Source: DSWT01 sp036845725 (GTDB lineage Bacteria > Chloroflexota > Anaerolineae > B4-G1 > SLSP01). Taken from it: a stretch of 64,000 bases of DNA. Both the position numbers and the translations under genes were made by a program. Positions 52,301 through 59,697 of this stretch are shown here, piece after piece; the first letter of the stretch is position 1, and the number at the start of each line of letters is the position of its first letter. The notes beneath the pieces are model-generated. The model worked only from the letters and a program-made list of their open reading frames with translations, was not told the DNA's origin and did no database searches. The stretch spans positions 45,490 to 109,489 of the forward strand of contig DAIUDK010000003.1 of the NCBI GenBank assembly GCA_036845725.1, written 5' to 3'.

Positions 52301-53174
52301 TGAGCATACTCGCCGAAATCAGCATCGCCGCCAGCCGGGGATTGAGGCCCTGTTCGACAGAATACAACAGCGACGAGAGCGCAGACGGCATCAGCGGAAA
52401 GAGGAACATCACCGCGCGTAGCGGGCCGCGATAGGGCAACAGCCACAATACCAGCAGCGCGACCAGCGCGCCCACAGCATATTTGTACATCATATTCATC
52501 GCGACGACCTTGCGTTCATCCCGTGAGATGTCCAATTCAAGGTAAATGCCCAGACCGAGCAGCATCAGCGGGGAATTGATCGCCGCCAGTGCGTTGACCA
52601 GATCGGCGGGCAGTCCGCGCAATGGCACGCCGCCCACGTTCAGCAACAAACCGACCACAAAAGCGTGCAACGGGAAGAACAACAGCACTTTCTTTACAGC
52701 ATCCAGCGTCCTGAAATGTCCGTTGGTCGCATAGCGGAATGAGATGTAGTACCCCACGCCGAAAATGGCGATAGCGTTCCCCAAATCGCAAATGGCCGTG
52801 GCCTGGATGCCCAGGTCGCCGTAGACGGCTTCGATGAAGGGATAGAGCAGCGATCCCATAAAGCCGCACGTTGCCACCGCAAAAGTCCCCGTGTCGCGCC
52901 GCGAGAGATGAAGCCAACGCGCGGGATAACGGCTGAGCAAACACATCGTCACGCCCACCAGGAGCAGCGCCAGCGGCAGCAGCAGCAGATGCCACGAGAG
53001 CGTCGTGTTCGTCACGGCCTTCAGGTTCATCATCGGCAGGGTGAGGTAGAGGACGAGGCGGTTGAGGATGCGCCCGTCATCGCGCGAGACTACGCCGAGC
53101 TTTTTGATGAGGTAGCCGACGGCGATCAAGAGCAGGTTGACGAGAACACGGTTAGCAATCGTGGGATCAGGCAT
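52248..53174 (-). CDS. AEC-family (auxin efflux carrier-like) permease
   Basis: A 308-residue protein with ten hydrophobic helices in two groups of five around a polar centre. Family traits are VGYLIKKLGVVSRDDGRILNR after helix 1, LYLTLPMMNL in helix 2 and LLLGLGIYLELD. Bacterial members move small organic acids such as malate. Start taken at ATG 53174 (MPDPTIANRVLVN); the frame is open ten codons further to TTG 53204. The 3' end overlaps the methyltransferase gene on the other strand. Confidence 0.85.
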   Translation of the reverse strand: MPDPTIANRVLVNLLLIAVGYLIKKLGVVSRDDGRILNRLVLYLTLPMMNLKAVTNTTLSWHLLLLPLALLLVGVTMCLLSRYPARWLHLSRRDTGTFAVATCGFMGSLLYPFIEAVYGDLGIQATAICDLGNAIAIFGVGYYISFRYATNGHFRTLDAVKKVLLFFPLHAFVVGLLLNVGGVPLRGLPADLVNALAAINSPLMLLGLGIYLELDISRDERKVVAMNMMYKYAVGALVALLVLWLLPYRGPLRAVMFLFPLMPSALSSLLYSVEQGLNPRLAAMLISASMLISLVILTVSLLDFGRAF

Positions 53175-53214
53175 CAATGTTGGTCTCAACGCCTCCAGAA
53201 ACAACCTTACTTAA

Positions 53215-53240
53215 CGCTTGAGGCGGATCGCAATCCGCCG
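53215..53240. repeat. half of the GGCGGATCACAATCCGCC mirror element
   Basis: CGCTTGAGGCGGATCGCAAT and CCGCCG match the left arm of the element at 62192-62252 in 24 of 26 bases. The core is itself a dyad (GGCGGAT, ATCCGCC). A shorter relative (GACGGATCACAATCCACC) is at about 34429-34446. Confidence 0.8.
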
Positions 53241-53264
53241 TCTGCCTTTTCGTGATTGACTGTG

Positions 53265-54293
53265 CTACCGCCACACAAACTCAGTCAGCAGTGGTCGATG
53301 ATCCGATTCGCCATACGCCTGGCTAACCCACGTGCGCGCTGCCTGGAAATCCCTCGAAAGGAAAGCCATATCCAATCGCATCTGCAATGGCACGATTGGG
53401 ATTCCACGAAAGCTGCCGCCGTAGGCCGGAAACGTGTGTCCCAGGCCCCATCCCGATGCGCGATGTGCGTCGGTCAGGTGTTGCCGCATCAAGGCGTAGA
53501 CGTCACTTTGATCGGTGCTGTTGAAGTCGCCGACCACGACAATTGGACCATCGCGCTGGGAAAAATCGGCGACCAACATCTCGATGGTCTGCTGCCGGAG
53601 CGCCATACTGCTGCGCACTTCTGCGGGGATATCCCTTTCTTCTTCGATGTAGACCAGGACATTCGTAGCGTCGGGATGCACGTTGTACAGCGTGAACGGT
53701 CCCGCTGGGGTCTCTATCCGCATCGCCTGAACCTGCCACCAGGGATGCGCCAGATGGCGTGTGTCAATCTCGGTCAAAGGGAAGCGGCTCAACACCCCCA
53801 TCCCACGATACGTGCCTTCCGGCGACAACAGCCGGTAGGGATACAAGTCGCCGATCTCTTCCAGAAACACATTCACCATCTGCGGCGTGAGTTCTTGCAA
53901 GGCAATAATGTCGGGCAGGCCATTTTCGACGATGACATGCGCCGTTTCGGTCGATTGGCTTCCACCCCAGATGTTGAACGTCATTACGGTGATCGAATCG
54001 GCGTTTCGTACCGGCACGTTGGGCAGAAACAATTCCCCATACAGAAATACGAAAATCACAAGAGGAACCAGTACGCTTCGCCAGTAGCGCCAATCGCGAT
54101 ACACGAAGCAGATAGGAACCAATATCACCAGCGGCAGAAAGAAGAAAGGGACAAACGCATTGAGTAACGCCAGCCACCAAAGCGTGTCACCGAACCAACC
54201 GTGCAGCAAAAACCACAAGATGATGATTGCCGCATATATCCACGACAAAATCAGTAAGGGCGAGACATCCCTGGAACAGTATTGGTCGGTCAT
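53265..54293 (-). CDS. endonuclease/exonuclease/phosphatase-family membrane protein
   Basis: A 342-residue protein. Three membrane helices come first (ILSWIYAAIIILWFLLHGWF, LALLNAFVPFFFLPLVILV, VLVPLVIFVFLYGELFL), then an EEP domain: TVMTFNIWGG, DIIALQEL, NVHPDAT, VVVGDFNSTDQS and ESDHRPLLTEF, with the catalytic Glu, Asp, Asn and His all present. Such proteins hydrolyse phosphodiesters outside the membrane. Start ATG 54293 is tentative; the frame runs 29 codons further into a word repeat, which I exclude. Confidence 0.85.
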   Translation of the reverse strand: MTDQYCSRDVSPLLILSWIYAAIIILWFLLHGWFGDTLWWLALLNAFVPFFFLPLVILVPICFVYRDWRYWRSVLVPLVIFVFLYGELFLPNVPVRNADSITVMTFNIWGGSQSTETAHVIVENGLPDIIALQELTPQMVNVFLEEIGDLYPYRLLSPEGTYRGMGVLSRFPLTEIDTRHLAHPWWQVQAMRIETPAGPFTLYNVHPDATNVLVYIEEERDIPAEVRSSMALRQQTIEMLVADFSQRDGPIVVVGDFNSTDQSDVYALMRQHLTDAHRASGWGLGHTFPAYGGSFRGIPIVPLQMRLDMAFLSRDFQAARTWVSQAYGESDHRPLLTEFVWR

Positions 54294-54325
54294 TCTTGAT
54301 GTAAACCCGTCATCCTTTTCAAGCA

Positions 54326-54361
54326 GACGCCTGTCGCGGGATGCCTCGCCCCTACAACAAT
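54326..54361. repeat. word element, TGTAGGGGCGAGGCATCCCG type
   Basis: On the minus strand TTGTAGGGGCGAGGCATCCC is followed by GCGACAGGCGTC. It contains the TAG stop of the aminoglycoside-phosphotransferase-like gene. Confidence 0.6.
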
Positions 54362-55347
54362 CCATCTGCGAACTGTACATATCGCTCGTATTTTACCTGC
54401 ACCTCCGCCAGCCACTGCTCCGACCATTCAACCAGGCGCGCGTCCAGACCACGGGGCATTTCGTAGAGGTAGCGCGCCGTGCGTACGGCCCACCACACAG
54501 CCATAATCGTGTAGTAGGTCCAGATACGGACAGACGCCGTGTGATCGTCCACCAGCGCACAATAGCGCTCCGCCACCCACTCCCAACGCACAGTTGGAAC
54601 GTCGATGTAGGCTGCGTGCGTCATCAGGTTAGCCACGTCGAAGGCGGGATCGCCCCACCCGCTGTTCTCCCAATCGACCGAGAGCCAGCCCTCCGGACGG
54701 CGGACGAAGTTGAGCGTGTTGTGATCCAGCCGGATAAGTGCCACGCGCTTTTCGTTCCATTCGGGCAAAGATGCTATCTCGAACCGCCGCAACAATTCAC
54801 GCAAGGTGTCAGGTTGTTCTTCTGGTGGAATAGCAGCCGCATACTCGCGGATAAGCCGGCGGCCTTCCGGCACGTTGTAGGCGTTGATCGTCGCGGTAGG
54901 CAAATCCGCGTCTACAGCCTCCTGCGTGACGCTATGCACACCGACCAAGTGACGCAGCAACAGCTCCCAATCGTCGTCCGAGGCGGGGACGGCGTCCAGA
55001 ACCTCGCCTTCCAGCCACGTCTGCACAACGACCGGCAGTGGATAGCGCTCGCAGTCGAGCAGCAGCGGCGCGGGCGCGATCTTCAGCCCGGCCTGACGCA
55101 ACGCCGTCAGTGCGCCAAACTCCCGCCCGGCGCGATCGCGTTCGTCGCGGATCGCGAACTTGACCACGAGATCGCCCAGGGTGCACGAAGCGCGGTACAG
55201 CCGGTTGTTGCGCCCGCCGTTGATGTTGGTTATCTGCCAGATGTTCCACTTGCCATCGGCGCGGCGCTCCGCCCTGGCAAGATAATCCAGCAGCGGACGC
55301 AGCAGCGCTTCCCGCGCCGTTGACGGCAGTTTCTCGAAAACGTTCAC
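54352..55347 (-). CDS. aminoglycoside phosphotransferase-fold small-molecule kinase
   Basis: A 331-residue APH-family kinase. The N-lobe has NNRLYRASCTLGDLVVKFA; the catalytic loop is LIRLDHNTLNF (Asp and Asn as in HxDxxxxN, but Arg-Leu in place of the leading His); the metal site is VDWENSGWGDPAFDVA. Such kinases phosphorylate sugars, choline, homoserine or antibiotics; the target cannot be told here. Start GTG at 55347 with AGGGTGAG seven bases upstream. The stop codon lies within a word repeat. Confidence 0.83.
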   Translation of the reverse strand: MNVFEKLPSTAREALLRPLLDYLARAERRADGKWNIWQITNINGGRNNRLYRASCTLGDLVVKFAIRDERDRAGREFGALTALRQAGLKIAPAPLLLDCERYPLPVVVQTWLEGEVLDAVPASDDDWELLLRHLVGVHSVTQEAVDADLPTATINAYNVPEGRRLIREYAAAIPPEEQPDTLRELLRRFEIASLPEWNEKRVALIRLDHNTLNFVRRPEGWLSVDWENSGWGDPAFDVANLMTHAAYIDVPTVRWEWVAERYCALVDDHTASVRIWTYYTIMAVWWAVRTARYLYEMPRGLDARLVEWSEQWLAEVQVKYERYVQFADGLL

Positions 55348-55466
55348 GACAATCTCACCCTTGAAGATTCACGCTATTATAGTCTCGATGCGCGGCAAAC
55401 CAAATTTGAACATACGCGCAGTCAATATACAATCCGACTAACGCCGTCAACAAGGATGAAAATTTT

Positions 55467-55530
55467 ACCACGAATCTTCACGAATCCGGCCTAATTTTTC
55501 TATTCATGGAGATTGGTGTAGATTCATGGT
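55467..55530. repeat. mirror word element, CACGAATCTTCACGAATC family
   Basis: Left arm 55467-55487 (ACCACGAATCTTCACGAATC) and right arm 55508-55530 (GAGATTGGTGTAGATTCATG) are imperfect reverse complements with a 20-base spacer. Same family as 59611-59681. Confidence 0.75.
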
Positions 55531-55549
55531 TAATCTTGAGGAGTTTGTA

Positions 55550-56785
55550 ATGCTGAATAAACACGACACAGCCGTAATCCGCAAATTAGCGGCCCAGGTA
55601 GCCGAAATCGCTGCGCTGCCGGTGCAAGAAGAGAAACGCGCGCTGTGGCGGCAGCTCAACGCGCTCAAGCCGGCTCGCCCCATGGTGATGATCGACCAGG
55701 TCTGCTGGAACGAGATGAACATCAACGATGAATTGACCCTGCGCTGCGAAGACCCGGAGTGTCGCGGCTACGAGGAATTTCTACGCCGCACGCTGTATCA
55801 GTGGCGGCATTTCCCGGTCGATATGGTGGTGGAGCCCTTCATCCGCGTGCCCAAGGCGATCACCAACACCGGCTTTGGCATCGCTGTCCACGAGGCGACG
55901 GTCGCCACCGACCCGCAGAACGACGTCGTCGCGCACCGGTACGAGAACCAGTTCAAGACAATGGACGACCTACAGAAGGTGAAGACGCCGCAGATCAGCC
56001 ACGATCCCGCCGAAACGGAGCGCCGTCTGACCGTGGCGCACGAGCTGTTCGGCGGGCTGCTGGACGTGCGCGCGTGGGGCGCGGACCCGTACCTCTCCTT
56101 GTGGGATCCCATTGCCACGTGGATGGGCGTGGAAAACGTGCTGTACACACTGATGGATCAACCCGATCTGATGCACGGGCTGGTCGGACGGATGACCGAA
56201 GGCTACCTGAGCATGCTGGGTCAGTTGGAGAGTCAGGGATTACTGTGCGGCCCGCAAAGCCTGATCCACTGCACGGGCGCTTACACCGACGAGTTGCCCG
56301 CTCCCGGCTACGATCCGGCGAAGCCGCGCACGAAAGACCTGTGGATGTTCGGTCTGGCGCAGATGTTTGCCACGATTTCGCCGCGCATGTTCAAGGCATA
56401 CGAAGTGGAGTACGCCAGCCGCATCTGCGAGCGGTTTGGTCTGGTGTACTACGGCTGCTGCGATCCGCTCGATAAGAAAATGGCCCAGGTGCGCATGATT
56501 CCGCACGTCCGCAAAGTCTCGATGAGTCCGTGGGTCGACCAGGAATGCGGCGCGGCGGAGATCGGGCAGAACTACGTCTTCTCGCGCAAGCCGAACCCGG
56601 CGCTGCTGGCCTGGGACGCCTTCGACGCCGAAGCCGTGCGCGCAGACTTGGTGGCGACACGCCAGGTCTGCGAGAAGTACGGCTGCCCGCTGGAGATGAT
56701 TTTGAAGGACATCAGCACCGTGCGCTACGAGCCGCAGCGGTTGTTCGAGTGGGCGAGGATTGCGATGGAGGTGGTTGAGGAATAA
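55550..56785 (+). CDS. uroporphyrinogen decarboxylase (URO-D)-fold protein
   Basis: A 411-residue TIM-barrel protein of the URO-D/MtaA superfamily: RPMVMIDQVCWNEM, FPVDMVVEPFIRVPK, DVRAWGADPYLSLWDP, a late YYGCCDPLDKKM with a Cys pair, and KVSMSPWVDQECGAAEIG. The superfamily includes heme decarboxylase and corrinoid-dependent methyltransferases; here the true URO-D arginine motif (RQAGR) is absent, so a methyltransferase or sugar-related role is more likely. Start ATG 55550 with GAGGAG six bases upstream, rather than ATG 55526, which lies in a mirror repeat. Confidence 0.8.
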   Translation: MLNKHDTAVIRKLAAQVAEIAALPVQEEKRALWRQLNALKPARPMVMIDQVCWNEMNINDELTLRCEDPECRGYEEFLRRTLYQWRHFPVDMVVEPFIRVPKAITNTGFGIAVHEATVATDPQNDVVAHRYENQFKTMDDLQKVKTPQISHDPAETERRLTVAHELFGGLLDVRAWGADPYLSLWDPIATWMGVENVLYTLMDQPDLMHGLVGRMTEGYLSMLGQLESQGLLCGPQSLIHCTGAYTDELPAPGYDPAKPRTKDLWMFGLAQMFATISPRMFKAYEVEYASRICERFGLVYYGCCDPLDKKMAQVRMIPHVRKVSMSPWVDQECGAAEIGQNYVFSRKPNPALLAWDAFDAEAVRADLVATRQVCEKYGCPLEMILKDISTVRYEPQRLFEWARIAMEVVEE

Positions 56786-56824
56786 TGCGCCACCAATGGA
56801 TATCGAATCAATCAACAAGTGTTG

Positions 56825-57517
56825 TCAAGCATCCCGACTATTGCCAGACCACATCCGCCCACCCAACCGTATCACTATAGCCGTCATCAGTATAGCCGAA
56901 AAACAAACACTATTTTGCATATCATCCAGTACATGTCCCAATGACGGGAAAATTCCTCCACCGGTCGATGCATATCCCAATAGACAAAGCCCATAGCCAT
57001 CGACGATCGCCACATCTAACGCGCTGTACATCCCCTCTGAGCAACCGATATAACAGTGCCCATTATAGAGAATGTTCCCAGGCGGCAATGCAGCTAGTTT
57101 ATCGAAATCAACCTGTTCAACAGGCTGAACCGAGCAGCCGGCCGCTCCTTGAGATTCTAGTTCCCCGGCTGAATTGAGGCCAAACGATGACGGCAAATCT
57201 CCGGTTCCCAGTTCGTCGGTGACATCCTTAAATGTAATCTGTTCACCACTTTCCTGGGTGTAAAGATAGACATGCCCGGTACTCGTCGCAGCCAGGACAC
57301 TACAACGCTGGCAATGGGTTCCACATGACAACCGCACATCAGTGACTAGCTCACCACTTGGGGGTTACAACCACTGAATATCTGCATCGTCTTTATCCAT
57401 CAATTCACGCACTGAGGGAACCAGAAACAAGCCGACCACAGTTCCGGCATAAACTCCCAGAAACCAGAGGGGAATCAGTCCTACGGTCAAAATTACACGA
57501 AGTGTGCGACGTGTCAT
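56825..57517 (-). pseudogene. membrane protein gene split by an in-frame TAA
   Basis: From ATG 57517 the frame reads MTRRTLRVILTVGLIPLWFL, a membrane helix, up to KDDADIQWL, then TAA (57367-57365). It continues open in the same frame for 180 codons (VRLSCGTHCQRCSVL, LYTQESGEQITFKDV, ILYNGHCYIGCSEGM) to a second membrane helix (SVCFSAILMTAIVIRLGG) and the stop at 56825. The two parts together look like one protein of about 230 residues. A nonsense change (for example CAA to TAA), a sequencing error or real readthrough could explain it. No family recognised. AT-richer than the surroundings. Confidence 0.6.
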
Positions 57518-57526
57518 CTTCTGTTA

Positions 57527-58090
57527 TCACTCAACAATGGAAAACTGCCAAGTGTACTCTATCAAAGAGTCATCAGGAAGTTGATATTGGAAAGTGACAT
57601 CGTGAATCCCGGTTTCCAAACTAGCCGGCCAACATAACCAATGGGGTGTTTTCGCCCATCCTATCGCAGCCCAATTTTCATCTAGCTCTGGCACAAGCTC
57701 CTGACCGTCAACAAATAGTGTAGCCCTTCGAACTATGTAGCAATAACCATCAAGTTGAGAGCTAGGAGGATACTCACAAGGAACCGTCTCTGCGAGGCGC
57801 CACAGCTCTTCGTTGGACAAACCAAATTCCGCCATGATAATTGACACACAAATGTTGGAACGATACCCATACTTGTTGACCGGACGAGAACCTTCATACA
57901 TCACCCGAGTTCCCTCTCGAGAAAGATCTGATTTGTAGAAATCGACAGGGATCTGGTCACCAGGCGCCGGAAATACAGTCATGTACTCAGGCTGCGCTTT
58001 ACTAGCCGGAATCGGTACAGGTGTGCTTTTATGCAACCGAAAACTGCACGCTGCCAGCAGCAGACCGACCAACACTGCGAGCTTTTTCAA
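57527..58090 (-). CDS. lipoprotein of unknown function
   Basis: A 187-residue protein beginning MKKLAVLVGLLLAACSFRLH, a lipoprotein signal with lipobox LAAC (Cys15). The mature part has no motif I know; it contains ICVSIIMAEFGLSNEELWRL, CYIVRRATLFVDGQELVPEL and a final beta-rich segment, perhaps an immunoglobulin-like domain. Nine bases separate it from the split gene downstream. AT-richer than neighbours, so the pair may have been acquired together. Confidence 0.75.
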   Translation of the reverse strand: MKKLAVLVGLLLAACSFRLHKSTPVPIPASKAQPEYMTVFPAPGDQIPVDFYKSDLSREGTRVMYEGSRPVNKYGYRSNICVSIIMAEFGLSNEELWRLAETVPCEYPPSSQLDGYCYIVRRATLFVDGQELVPELDENWAAIGWAKTPHWLCWPASLETGIHDVTFQYQLPDDSLIEYTWQFSIVE

Positions 58091-58107
58091 AGCAAACCTC
58101 CATAGAT

Positions 58108-58953
58108 CTAGTATCCCAGATCAAACCCTTCCCGCAACAAGATGATGTACAAATCATCGATAAGGCAATCGATAGCATGAACCAGTGTCGCATCCGCGTC
58201 CGCCGAGGCCCGGAGCACCATCTCAACCTGCTCGCGCATCGCCGGAGGACGTTTGGCGCAGCGCTCCGCCGCAATCTCCAGCAGCCGCTTCTCGCCGGGA
58301 TGCGGTATGGCATTGAGCGCAAAGAGCACGTCGAAGTAGCTCGCCAGCAGCGCCGCCACGCGATGATTGATGCTGACAAGATCGTTCCGTTGCAGCACCT
58401 TCTCGATCTGTTGCAAATAAGCGGGGATCACATCGCGCAAAACCGGGTAGTTTTTGGCGATAATCGAGCGCCGCAGCGGTTCGGGATAGGGGCACTGGCA
58501 TTGCGCTTGCAAGCGGGCGAACCAGCCATTGCGATCATACAACGGTAGTGAATTCCGCACGGTGTTCCAAAAACACGTCGTATAGCCCACACTGGCCTGG
58601 TGATGAACGAGCACCCGGTCGATCTGCTCCTCAATCCAGGCCGTGTCCCAGTAGATCACGTCCACCTCGATGCCGGTCGGCCCGTCGACCCACTCGTCGC
58701 CCAGGTCCCAGAATTGCAGGTTCAAGTCCGCGCGACTAGCCCCTCGCTGCGCCACCTGCGCCTCGCGTGCAGGTAGTGGAATGACGGACGTGGTGCAGAC
58801 GTACAAATCGATGTCCGAACCGGCATCCGCCGCCCCCGATGCGAGAGAGCCGCCCACGGCGACGGCCTCGACCTGCGGAAAGGCGCTGAACGCCGACGCC
58901 AATTCGCGCGCCAGGATCAGGTGTAATGAAGTCTTGTCATCCTGAACAATCAT
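58108..58953 (-). CDS. nucleotidyltransferase-fold protein (DUF4037-like)
   Basis: A 281-residue protein. The pol-beta-type nucleotidyltransferase core is AVGGSLASGAADAGSDIDLY with Asp47 and Asp49, and a third acidic strand in GIEVDVIYWD. The C-terminal half is helical (RVAALLASYFDVLFALNAIP), as in DUF4037 proteins. It may add a nucleotide to a small molecule or protein. Start ATG 58953; the TTG three bases earlier is less likely. Follows the retropepsin-like gene within four bases, so probably co-transcribed. Confidence 0.83.
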   Translation of the reverse strand: MIVQDDKTSLHLILARELASAFSAFPQVEAVAVGGSLASGAADAGSDIDLYVCTTSVIPLPAREAQVAQRGASRADLNLQFWDLGDEWVDGPTGIEVDVIYWDTAWIEEQIDRVLVHHQASVGYTTCFWNTVRNSLPLYDRNGWFARLQAQCQCPYPEPLRRSIIAKNYPVLRDVIPAYLQQIEKVLQRNDLVSINHRVAALLASYFDVLFALNAIPHPGEKRLLEIAAERCAKRPPAMREQVEMVLRASADADATLVHAIDCLIDDLYIILLREGFDLGY

Positions 58954-58956
58954 CAA

Positions 58957-59334
58957 CTAGACACGCACTTCCATCGCCGCAAGATCGATAATTGCCCCAA
59001 CACGCAGCAAGAAATCAAGTCCAATGATCCCATCCATCTCAAAGCCGTAATTCATGCCACCGACCTCAATCTCAAAGTCATCCACGTGGATATCGCCAAG
59101 GGTCAATCGCTCCACCGTTTTGGCGAATACAAATTCTGTTCCTCCGACACCATGAATGCGATGGACCGCATCCTCTGCCGCATATTCCAACCCGATGTCC
59201 AGTAGTCCATCAATCGAGAAGACAGTACCAGCAGACCCGGTATCCAACAGGACATTGTCTAGCTCAAGGCAACGACCACGGTAGGAGACTTCCACAGTAA
59301 CGTAGAGCAAACCATTCTGTAGACGTATCCTCAT
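58957..59334 (-). CDS. retropepsin-like aspartic protease
   Basis: A 125-residue single-domain protein with the catalytic triplet Asp31-Thr-Gly33 in VLLDTGSAGTVFS, a flap-like GVGGTEFVF and the second hydrophobic-Gly motif DGIIGLDFLLRVGAIIDL. Single-domain members work as dimers. Start ATG 59334 overlaps the upstream stop as ATGA. The upstream small gene is probably its partner. Confidence 0.83.
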   Translation of the reverse strand: MRIRLQNGLLYVTVEVSYRGRCLELDNVLLDTGSAGTVFSIDGLLDIGLEYAAEDAVHRIHGVGGTEFVFAKTVERLTLGDIHVDDFEIEVGGMNYGFEMDGIIGLDFLLRVGAIIDLAAMEVRV

Positions 59335-59591
59335 GCCGTGCCTCGCACACCTAGCCAACGACGCTCCGTAATATCCAGGTTCTCACGGCTGGTATGGAAG
59401 ACATACAACTCGCGCTCCGGCGCTTCTTTGTGAAGCTGGAGATAGGATTTCATCGCCGTCGTTGAATCGGAAAACGCCCCAACCACGGCAAGTTGTTCGA
59501 GAATACGCCGGTCGGCTTCCGAGCGCGCTTTAATCGCCTCAATCAACAGCCATTGTTGAGGATAATGCTGGCATATTTCTTTCCATTGCAT
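59331..59591 (-). CDS. small protein paired with the retropepsin-like gene
   Basis: An 86-residue protein with no membrane segment. The pattern MQWKEICQHYPQQWLLIEAI, LEQLAVVGAF and ELYVFHTSRENLDI resembles short proteins encoded next to retropepsin-like genes in cyanobacteria and Chloroflexota, as I recall. Four-base overlap with that gene. It might be a substrate or regulator, but nothing in the sequence proves it. Confidence 0.7.
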   Translation of the reverse strand: MQWKEICQHYPQQWLLIEAIKARSEADRRILEQLAVVGAFSDSTTAMKSYLQLHKEAPERELYVFHTSRENLDITERRWLGVRGTA

Positions 59592-59610
59592 AACACACCC
59601 CCATCAAATA

Positions 59611-59681
59611 AACACGAATCTTCACTAATCCTCACGAATTAAAAAGATGAAATTCGTGCAAATTCGTGAAGATTCGTGGTG
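59611..59681. repeat. mirror word element, CACGAATCTTCAC family
   Basis: Left arm 59611-59640 (AACACGAATCTTCACTAATC, CTCACGAATT) and right arm 59650-59681 (AAATTCGTGCAAATTCGTGA, AGATTCGTGGTG) around AAAAAGATG. It lies between the GH94 and small-protein genes. Confidence 0.85.
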
Positions 59682-59697
59682 AAAAACCAACCGACCT

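Noticed and set aside
53887..55323. Plus-strand frame of 387 codons starting near 54160
   Set aside because: Antisense to the APH-type kinase and the EEP-family protein, both with catalytic motifs on the minus strand.
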